A stretch of DNA of 64,000 nucleotides from JAWLGZ01 sp041690635 (GTDB lineage: Bacteria > Pseudomonadota > Gammaproteobacteria > Thiohalomonadales > Thiohalomonadaceae): positions 310,001-374,000 of the forward strand of contig JAWLGZ010000005.1 in the NCBI GenBank assembly GCA_041690635.1, written 5' to 3'. Position 1 is the stretch's first letter. The number at the start of each line of letters is the position of its first letter. Below the pieces are notes generated by a model. That model made no database searches. It saw only the letters and a program-made list of their open reading frames with translations, and had not been told where the DNA came from. Made by a program: the position numbers and the translations under genes. This document shows, piece after piece, positions 34,335-41,032 of the stretch.

Positions 34335-35893
34335 GTGCCACACTCTGGATCGGGGTGGCACTGCTGCTGCCGCTGGCCGCAGCGCTGGTTGTACTCGGTC
34401 GTCCGCGCCCGGCGCCGGTTGGTCTGGTGCCGCTGGTTCCCCTGCCGGCCCTCGGCGCGGCGCTGCTGCCGCCCGGAAGCACCGTGGAACTGCCGTTTCT
34501 GCTGCTCGGCACGCAACTGGGGCTCGATGCCGCCGCGCCCCTCTTCCTGCTGCTGACCGCACTGGTGTGGAGCGCCGCCGGGCTCTTCCTCGCCGCCGGC
34601 AAGCGGCCGAACCGGCGCTATCTGTTCTGCTGGTTTGCCGCCCTGACCGGCAACCTGGGCCTGGTGGTCGCCCTGGACCCGATCACCTTCTACGCCTTCT
34701 TCGCACTGCTCACCTTCGCCGCCTATGGACTCATCGCGGTGGGCACGGAGGAGAGCCGCCGCGCCGGCCGCCTCTATCTGGTACTGGCACTGATCGGCGA
34801 GGCGGCGATCCTGGCCGGGTTTCTGCTGCTGGCAGCGGGGGCGGCGGGCGGGATGGCGCTGGCGGCGCTCTACTTCGGGCTGGGGGTGAAGCACGGGGTG
34901 TTGCCGGTCCATGTCTGGCTGCCGGTGGCCCACGGCACCGCACCCACCGCCTCCAGTGCGGTGTTGAGCGGTGCCATCGTCAAGGCGGGGTTGCTCGGCT
35001 GGCTGCGCTTTTTCGAGACGGGAATGCCCCTGCCCGACGTCGCCGGGGCGGTGACCGCCGCCGGTCTGGCCGCAGCCGTGCTCGGTGCCGTGCTGGGGCT
35101 CACCCAGCGCAAGCCGAAGATGCTGCTGGGGTACTCCACCGTAAGCCAGATGGGGCTGGCCACCGCCGCCTTCGGCTCGGCATTCGCCGGGTCATGGGCG
35201 CTGCTGCCGCCGCTCGTCGGGCTGCTGGCGTTCCACCACGCGCTGGTGAAAGGGGCGCTGTTTCTCGGCCTGGGGACGGCTCCGACCGGTGCCGGTTATG
35301 TGCGGATGGGCCTGCTGGGCCTGCTCGCCCTGTCGCTGGCCGCCTTCCCGGGCAGCGGCGGGGCGCTGGTCAAGGCGTGGCTGGGGGAGGTCGGGGTGGA
35401 CGGCCGCTGGCTGACGTTCTCCTCGATGGTGACCGCCTTGCTGATGGTGCGGTTTATTCAGCTTGCCCGCGAGCCGCAGCCCCATGCCCAGCCCGCCGGC
35501 GGGGCGTTCGGTCTGCTGGCGGTGACCGGCCTTGCCGGGCCGTGGCTTTTGCTGTGGCAGGTGAATTCCGGGTCCGCCGTGCTGGTCGGCAAGGCGGTGG
35601 CGCCCGCCGGTGTACTCCCTCTGCTGGCGGCGGGGGTGGTGGCCGCGATCGCCTGGGGTGCGGCGCAGCGCAGCCGGCTCACCCTTCCGCTTCTGCCGCC
35701 CGGAGACATCGTCAACCTGCTCCCCCGCCTGCCGCCGCTGCCGCGCGACGAGCGGGGTACGGTGGTGGAGCAGCACCGGCTCCGGGTGCGCACCCGCCGG
35801 CTGGCCGCGTGGGAGCGGCGCCTGCGCAGTCTGCCGGTGACCGGCCTCCTGCTGTTCGGGTTGCTCCTGATCCTGGCGGCGACCCTCCGCTAA
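34331..35893 (+). CDS. Antiporter-like subunit, third of three, lacking the helix-5 glutamate, operon 1
   Basis: A 520-residue NuoL/M/N-family subunit. The VKHGVLPVHVWLPVAHGTAPTASS, GAIVKAGLLGW, HHALVKGALFLGLG and ALVKAWLGEVG segments keep the channel lysines. At the helix-5 position where the two sister proteins have Glu (FYELL, ALELL) this one has Ala125 (YAFFALLTFAAYG). A hydrophilic insert and a last helix form the C-terminus (DERGTVVEQHRLRVRTRRLAAWERR). It ends the nine-gene operon. The loss of the Glu suggests a modified or structural channel. Confidence 0.85.
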   Translation: MSATLWIGVALLLPLAAALVVLGRPRPAPVGLVPLVPLPALGAALLPPGSTVELPFLLLGTQLGLDAAAPLFLLLTALVWSAAGLFLAAGKRPNRRYLFCWFAALTGNLGLVVALDPITFYAFFALLTFAAYGLIAVGTEESRRAGRLYLVLALIGEAAILAGFLLLAAGAAGGMALAALYFGLGVKHGVLPVHVWLPVAHGTAPTASSAVLSGAIVKAGLLGWLRFFETGMPLPDVAGAVTAAGLAAAVLGAVLGLTQRKPKMLLGYSTVSQMGLATAAFGSAFAGSWALLPPLVGLLAFHHALVKGALFLGLGTAPTGAGYVRMGLLGLLALSLAAFPGSGGALVKAWLGEVGVDGRWLTFSSMVTALLMVRFIQLAREPQPHAQPAGGAFGLLAVTGLAGPWLLLWQVNSGSAVLVGKAVAPAGVLPLLAAGVVAAIAWGAAQRSRLTLPLLPPGDIVNLLPRLPPLPRDERGTVVEQHRLRVRTRRLAAWERRLRSLPVTGLLLFGLLLILAATLR

Positions 35894-35940
35894 CCCTCCG
35901 CAAAAAGGTTTCTGGAGTCCGTACGCGACTCATAGGGGAT

Positions 35941-35969
35941 TTGGACCAAAATCAAATTCCTACTTTACA
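35941..35969 (+). promoter_or_regulatory. Possible promoter upstream of the thiosulfate importer
   Basis: This intergenic stretch is strikingly AT-rich against a GC-rich background. TTGGAC (35941-35946) and TTTACA (35964-35969) are separated by 17 bases and could be a weak sigma-70 promoter. It indicates a transcription unit separate from the antiporter operon. Confidence 0.3.
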
Positions 35970-36021
35970 AATCGGCTATTGCATGCCTTAGTTATCATTT
36001 GATGTTGATGTTATTGATGCG

Positions 36022-37131
36022 GTGGATAATCCCTATCTCCTGATTGTGATCGCCTCTGCAGTGGCGGGGCTGTCGGCGGGCTTCGTGATGCACCGGTCCG
36101 ATTTCTGCGTGGCCGGGATGTTCCGTGACCTGTTCCTGTTCCGCAACGGATTCATGCTCCGTCAGCTGCTGCTGCTGGTGGTGGTCAGCATGGTGCTGTT
36201 CGAGGCCGGCCGCCTCACTGGGCTGATTCCCCCCGGACCGTTTCCCCTGCTGGGGGCACCCGCCCTGACCAGCGTTGCCGGCGGTCTCCTGTTCGGCATC
36301 GGCATGGTGCTGGCCGGCGGCTGCGTGGTCGGTACCCTCTACAAGCTGGGCGCAGGCAGTCTGCTCGGCGGCGTTGCCCTGATCGGCATGGTGGCCGGTT
36401 CGGCCCTCTATGCCGAGTGGCATCCGTGGTGGAGCCGCCTGGCGGCGGCCACCACCCTGGCCGATGACGTGACCCTCCCCCAGTTCTTCGCGCTCCCCTC
36501 GGCGGCTTTGACCCTGCCGCTGGCGGCGGTGGGCGCACTCTATCTCCATCGCCACTATCGGCGCGGTGGGCTCAGCCGGCCCTCCCTTGCGCTCGGGCAC
36601 ATCGCGCCGTGGCGGGCCGCTCTGGTGCTGGCGGCGATCGGGTTCGGCTCCTATCTGGTGGTCGGCATGCCCCTCGGCATCACCACCGCTTATGCCAAGG
36701 CGGGGGCGGGGATCGAGGCACTGCTGTGGCCGGAACACACGGCGAACCTCGCCTATTTCGGAGCGGAACCGCTGAACTATATCCCCCCGTTCGCCGCCTC
36801 GCCGGTGAGTGGCGGGGCCGGTCCGCAACTGGATGCGATCGCCGCCATCCAGTACCCGTTGATTACGGGTATCGTCCTGGGTGCGTTCATCTCCGCGCGG
36901 CGGGTCGGCGAGTTTCGGCTGCATTACCGCGTGCCTGCGGTCCAGTACGCGAGCGCACTGACCGGCGGCCTGCTGCTCGGTGCCGCGGCACGGATGACGC
37001 CCGGCTGCAACATCTGGCACCTCTGGGGGGGCGTGCCGGTCCTGGCGTCGCAGAGCCTGCTGTTCCTGGCCGGGCTGCTGCCGGGGGCGTGGGTGGGCAC
37101 AAGACTGATAAAGCGATTCGTGATTCGTTAA
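36022..37131 (+). CDS. tsuA: YeeE/YedE-family thiosulfate transporter (TsuA-like)
   Basis: A 369-residue membrane protein with about nine to ten helices. The three cysteines that form the thiosulfate relay in TsuA have counterparts: HRSDFCVAGMFRD near the N-terminus, LAGGCVVGTLYKLGAGS in the middle, and MTPGCNIWHLWGG near the C-terminus. TsuA imports thiosulfate using a TusA-like partner, encoded here 18 bases downstream. The only in-frame start near the family N-terminus is GTG at 36022; no strong ribosome-binding site is visible. In a sulfur oxidiser it would supply or salvage thiosulfate. Confidence 0.9.
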   Translation: MDNPYLLIVIASAVAGLSAGFVMHRSDFCVAGMFRDLFLFRNGFMLRQLLLLVVVSMVLFEAGRLTGLIPPGPFPLLGAPALTSVAGGLLFGIGMVLAGGCVVGTLYKLGAGSLLGGVALIGMVAGSALYAEWHPWWSRLAAATTLADDVTLPQFFALPSAALTLPLAAVGALYLHRHYRRGGLSRPSLALGHIAPWRAALVLAAIGFGSYLVVGMPLGITTAYAKAGAGIEALLWPEHTANLAYFGAEPLNYIPPFAASPVSGGAGPQLDAIAAIQYPLITGIVLGAFISARRVGEFRLHYRVPAVQYASALTGGLLLGAAARMTPGCNIWHLWGGVPVLASQSLLFLAGLLPGAWVGTRLIKRFVIR

Positions 37132-37149
37132 AAAGGAGCGGGGGGGAAC

Positions 37150-37407
37150 ATGAACGAGACCACGGAGATCAGGCTGGATATACGGGGGCAGATCTGCCCC
37201 TCCTGCCTGCTGCTCACACTCAAGGAGGTGAACGGCAACCACCAGGCGATCCGAAGCGGTGCCGCCGAAGTGGTGGTATTCACCGATGACCGACAGGCCG
37301 TTACGACGATCCCTGAGGCCACCGCCAAAATGGGGTATCTCTCGGAGGTCGCGCGTGAAGACGAGGCCTACCGAATTCGGATCTTCACCCGCGACACCCA
37401 CGGCTGA
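37150..37407 (+). CDS. TusA/YeeD-like sulfur carrier protein
   Basis: An 85-residue TusA-family protein. The usual CPxP site is CPSC here (GQICPSCLLLTLKEVNG), so the reactive cysteine is followed three residues later by a second cysteine instead of proline. Family members carry persulfide sulfur; YeeD/TsuB works with TsuA to take up thiosulfate. It is preceded by AAAGGAGCGGGGGG and lies in the same operon as the importer. The CPSC form could permit a disulfide or dithiol chemistry not available to standard TusA. Confidence 0.9.
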   Translation: MNETTEIRLDIRGQICPSCLLLTLKEVNGNHQAIRSGAAEVVVFTDDRQAVTTIPEATAKMGYLSEVAREDEAYRIRIFTRDTHG

Positions 37408-37413
37408 TTCGCC

Positions 37414-39642
37414 ATGGACGAGCAGGAAAAATACCGGGCCACGGTCGGTTACATCCGCAGCAAGGTCGACCAGCTCCTGACGCTGATGGGGACCCTGCCC
37501 CTGCGCCCCGAGGAGTTGGACGATTCGACCCTGCTGGAGCTGGATCCCATCGGCATTGTTGCCGACTCCTTCTCCCAGGTGCTGGCGCACCTGCACGACA
37601 CCAACCACGCGCTGAGCGTCGCCAAGAGCGAGATCCGCACCATACTCGACGTGATGGGTGCGGCGGTGGTGGTGTTGAACGACGACAACACCATCGACGA
37701 CTGCAACCGCAGCGCGCTGGCGTGGTTTTTCGATGGCGCCGATTACGCGCAGGTGGTCGGTCAGCGTATCGATGCGATCTGTGCATGCGGCGGCGGCATC
37801 GAGGCGCTTCTGCGCGAGGGCGGCGAGCGCGAACGCGAGGTGACGTTGGGTAAGCGCCATCTCCAGGTGATCACCTCAGGGATCGTGGACGAGAACGGCG
37901 AGACGGAGAAGAGCGTTTTTCTCTACTTCGACATAACCCGGCAGAAGGCGATCGAGGCCAGCCTCCAGCTCTACGTCAAGGTGTTCGATCACACCGCGGA
38001 GGGGATCCTGATCAGCGATCGGGACAATCGCATCATCGAGGTGAACGATGCCTTCTGTCGTATCACCGGCTATTCGGCGGACGAACTGCTCGGCAAGACC
38101 CCCCGTGTGTTCCGGTCGGGGCTGCACGACCAGCTCTTCTACCGTGAACTGTGGCAGAGCCTCCGGGAGCACGGCTACTGGCAGGGCGAGATCTTCGATC
38201 GCACCAAGGCGGGCGATGTCATCCCGTTGCTGCAGGCGATCAGCGAGGTTCGGGATGACAACGGTAATCTGACCCACCACATCTCGGTCATCACCGACAT
38301 CAGCTCCCTCAAGGAGACCCAGTCCCGGCTCGATTTCCTCGCCCATCACGATGTGCTCACCAAGCTGCCCAACCGGCTGCTGTTCAACGACCGGCTGAAC
38401 CAGGCGGTGGAGCGGGGCCGGCGCGATCACTCCCGCTTCGCCGTGCTGTTCATCGATCTGGATCGCTTCAAGACCCTCAATGACAGCCTGGGGCACCACG
38501 TCGGCGACCGCTTCCTGATCGAGGTGGCCAACCGGCTGCGCGGTCTGGTCCGCAAGGTGGACACGGTCGCCCGCCTGGGGGGCGACGAATTCGTGATCCT
38601 GGTGGAACAGCTCTCCTCCCCAGCCTATGCGCAGCAGTTGGCGGACAAGATCGTGCGCGGCCTGAAGGCGCCGGTGACCATCGACGATCGGGTGCTGCAC
38701 ATCGGCTGCAGCATCGGCCTCACCCTCTACCCGGAGGACGGCGAGGATGCGGTCTCGCTGCTGCGCAACGCCGATGCGGCGATGTACCGGGTCAAGGAGT
38801 CGGGCCGTGACGGCTACTTCAAATTCAGCCACGACCTCACCGAAGCGGCGTTCGAAAAGCTGACCCTGGAGAACGAACTGCGCCAGGCGGTCGAACAGCA
38901 CGAACTGGTTTCCTATTACCAGCCCATCATCGACCTGCAGACACAGCAGGTGGTGGCCGCCGAGGCACTGCTGCGCTGGCCGCGCGAAGGGGGCTTCGTG
39001 CCACCCGACAAGTTCATCCCCATTGCCGAGGAGGTGAAACTCATCAACGCCATCGGTGCCCAGGTGACGGAACAGGCGCTGCGCCAGCTTGCCGCCTGGG
39101 ATGCGGCCGGGATCGTGCTGGAGTACATCTCCATCAACGCCTCCGGGTCGCAGATCTTCGCTCCCGGCTTTGCCGATGGACTGATTGCCGAACTGGAGGT
39201 TAACGGCATCGACGGCAGCCGGCTCCAGGTGGAACTTACCGAGAACGTGCTGATGCGTGACGTACAGTTCTGCAACACGGTGCTCGACCGGTTGCGCGAC
39301 CACGGCGTGCGGATCGCCATCGACGACTTCGGCACCGGCTACTCGTCGCTTGCCTACCTGAAGCAGCTTCCCATCGACACCCTCAAACTCGACCGCTCCT
39401 TCGTGCGCGACATCCCGGGCGATCAGAACGACTGCGCCATCGCCCGCGCGGTGATCGGCCTGGCCGGCACACTCGGTCTGCAGGCGGTGGCGGAGGGGGT
39501 GGAGACCGAAGATCAGGAGCAGTTCCTGACCGAGGCGGGCTGCAGCACCGTGCAGGGCTTCCTCTATGCCCAGGCGCTGCCTGCCGAACAATTCGCCGAT
39601 TACGTGTCGCGCTTCCAGCAGTCTACCGGCACCGAGCACTAA
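37414..39642 (+). CDS. PAS-PAS-GGDEF-EAL cyclic-di-GMP protein
   Basis: A 742-residue cytoplasmic signalling protein. A helical N-terminus (1-75) leads to PAS 1 (about 80-175), PAS 2 (about 190-300), GGDEF (about 310-470) and EAL (about 485-735). The diguanylate cyclase site is intact (RLGGDEFV), and the phosphodiesterase signature AEALLRW and DDFGTGYSS are present. It could therefore make or break cyclic-di-GMP. PAS 1 contains a cysteine pair, CAC. It begins six bases after the TusA-like gene, tying sulfur uptake to second-messenger signalling. Confidence 0.93.
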   Translation: MDEQEKYRATVGYIRSKVDQLLTLMGTLPLRPEELDDSTLLELDPIGIVADSFSQVLAHLHDTNHALSVAKSEIRTILDVMGAAVVVLNDDNTIDDCNRSALAWFFDGADYAQVVGQRIDAICACGGGIEALLREGGEREREVTLGKRHLQVITSGIVDENGETEKSVFLYFDITRQKAIEASLQLYVKVFDHTAEGILISDRDNRIIEVNDAFCRITGYSADELLGKTPRVFRSGLHDQLFYRELWQSLREHGYWQGEIFDRTKAGDVIPLLQAISEVRDDNGNLTHHISVITDISSLKETQSRLDFLAHHDVLTKLPNRLLFNDRLNQAVERGRRDHSRFAVLFIDLDRFKTLNDSLGHHVGDRFLIEVANRLRGLVRKVDTVARLGGDEFVILVEQLSSPAYAQQLADKIVRGLKAPVTIDDRVLHIGCSIGLTLYPEDGEDAVSLLRNADAAMYRVKESGRDGYFKFSHDLTEAAFEKLTLENELRQAVEQHELVSYYQPIIDLQTQQVVAAEALLRWPREGGFVPPDKFIPIAEEVKLINAIGAQVTEQALRQLAAWDAAGIVLEYISINASGSQIFAPGFADGLIAELEVNGIDGSRLQVELTENVLMRDVQFCNTVLDRLRDHGVRIAIDDFGTGYSSLAYLKQLPIDTLKLDRSFVRDIPGDQNDCAIARAVIGLAGTLGLQAVAEGVETEDQEQFLTEAGCSTVQGFLYAQALPAEQFADYVSRFQQSTGTEH

Positions 39643-39665
39643 ACCCGATGGCAAAGACGGGCCGG

Positions 39666-40004
39666 TCAGGCGCAGGGAGGGAGAACGAGCAGGGGCAGGG
39701 TGGCCCACAGCACCGCCACCAGGGACAGGAGGGTGACCACCACGCCCGCGAACAGCGCGAAGCGGTGTTCCAGCGGGTGTTCGCCCCGCAGCCGCCGGGC
39801 CAGCGCCCAGCCGATGTACAGCAGTGCCACCACCGCCAAGGCACTGACCAGCCATAGTGCCGGCAGAACGGCGCCGCCTACCGCCTCCGGTGACCGGGCG
39901 CAGATCACCCCCAGCACCCCGTAGAGAATCAGCAGGTGGCCGCTCCAGATGATGAGCGGCAGCACCATCCCGATCGCACCGATGCGTCGTCCCGTCTCCA
40001 GCAT
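39666..40004 (-). CDS. Four-helix membrane protein of unknown function upstream of the oxidase genes
   Basis: A 112-residue protein beginning MLETGRRIGAIGMVLPLIIWSGHLLILYG, with four predicted helices and a short basic loop (ARRLRGEHPLEHR). I cannot assign a family. It is divergent from the cytochrome oxidase subunit II gene with 62 bases between starts, so it may share its control region and serve the oxidase. It ends convergently with the GGDEF-EAL gene. Confidence 0.65.
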   Translation of the reverse strand: MLETGRRIGAIGMVLPLIIWSGHLLILYGVLGVICARSPEAVGGAVLPALWLVSALAVVALLYIGWALARRLRGEHPLEHRFALFAGVVVTLLSLVAVLWATLPLLVLPPCA

Positions 40005-40066
40005 GGGAAAAGCATAGGAGCCGGCCGGGCTATGCTTGCTGCTCGGAAGCGAACTCTCTGCAGGGA

Positions 40067-41032
40067 ATGCAAAAGACTCTTCTGATCTCGGCACTGCCGT
40101 TCCTTCTGGCCGGGTGCGCGGACGCGCCCTCCATGCTCGATCCGGCCGGACCGGAGGCGGCCGCCATCGCCGACACCTGGTGGGTAATGTTCTGGGGCGG
40201 CGTGGCGATCCTGGCGCTGGTGATGGGGCTGGCGCTGGGGGCGGTATTCCGGCGCCCCGGCGGGTGGGCGCCCCGGTCGGACTGGCTGATCGTCGGCGGC
40301 GGCCTCCTCATGCCGGTGGTGCTGCTGACGGGGCTGCTGATCTACGGCCTGGTGGTGAGTGTGCCGCCCGGCCCCGAAAACCCCCTCACCATCCGGGTCA
40401 TCGGTCACCAGTGGTGGTGGGAGGTGCACTACCCGCAGGGTGGGCGGGTGGCGATCACCGCCAACGAGATCCACGTGCCGGCGGGGCGGGATCTCCGCCT
40501 GGAGCTGCACAGTGCCGACGTCATTCACAGCTTCTGGGTGCCGCAGCTCGGCGGTAAGCGCGACCTGATCCCGGGGCGGGCCAACCGGCTGGAACTGCGC
40601 GCCGAGGCGCCCGGCCTCTATCACGGCCAGTGCGCGGAGTTCTGCGGCGCACAGCACGCCCACATGCGGCTGCTGGTGGTCGCCCGGCCGGAAGATGAGT
40701 TCCACGCCTGGCTGGCCCGGCAGCACACCCCGGCCCCGGAGCCGGCCACGCCGATCGAGCGGCGTGGTCGCGAACGGTTTTTTGCCCGCGGGTGCGACGA
40801 GTGCCACACGGTGCGCGGCACGCCGGCACGGGGGCGGGACGGCCCCGACCTCACCCACGTGGGCGGCCGGCGCACCCTCGGTGCCGGCACGCTGGAGAAT
40901 CGGCCCGGCGCCATCGCCCGCTGGATCACCGAACACCACCGGCTGAAGCCCGGCAACCGGATGGAACGCTTCGACCACCTCCCGTCGGAGGAGGTGGAGG
41001 CGATCGCCGCCTGGCTGGAGAGAGTGGATTGA
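40067..41032 (+). CDS. coxB: Cytochrome c oxidase subunit II with C-terminal cytochrome c domain
   Basis: A 321-residue lipoprotein (lipobox LAGC, Cys17) with two membrane helices (about 40-60 and 74-97). The CuA domain is complete: GHQWWWEVHYP, His in SADVIHSFWVPQ, and QCAEFCGAQHAHM. A class I cytochrome c domain follows at about 228-321, with CDECH and the distal Met in NRMERF. This is a caa3-type subunit II, which accepts electrons directly through its own heme c. It overlaps the next gene stop-to-start. Confidence 0.95.
   Translation: MQKTLLISALPFLLAGCADAPSMLDPAGPEAAAIADTWWVMFWGGVAILALVMGLALGAVFRRPGGWAPRSDWLIVGGGLLMPVVLLTGLLIYGLVVSVPPGPENPLTIRVIGHQWWWEVHYPQGGRVAITANEIHVPAGRDLRLELHSADVIHSFWVPQLGGKRDLIPGRANRLELRAEAPGLYHGQCAEFCGAQHAHMRLLVVARPEDEFHAWLARQHTPAPEPATPIERRGRERFFARGCDECHTVRGTPARGRDGPDLTHVGGRRTLGAGTLENRPGAIARWITEHHRLKPGNRMERFDHLPSEEVEAIAAWLERVD

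Noticed and set aside
32673..34562. Long minus-strand open frame across the second antiporter subunit
   Set aside because: Its translation is Gln/His/Arg-rich and featureless; the plus frame encodes a complete NuoM-like protein.
29158..35893. Membrane-bound hydrogenase or complex I operon
   Set aside because: No NiFe, FeS or NuoB/C/D/H/I-type subunit occurs; only ion-channel and small Mrp subunits are present.
35995..39855. Long minus-strand open frames antisense to tsuA/tusA and the GGDEF-EAL gene
   Set aside because: They are low-complexity antisense frames without motifs; the plus-strand genes carry full signatures.
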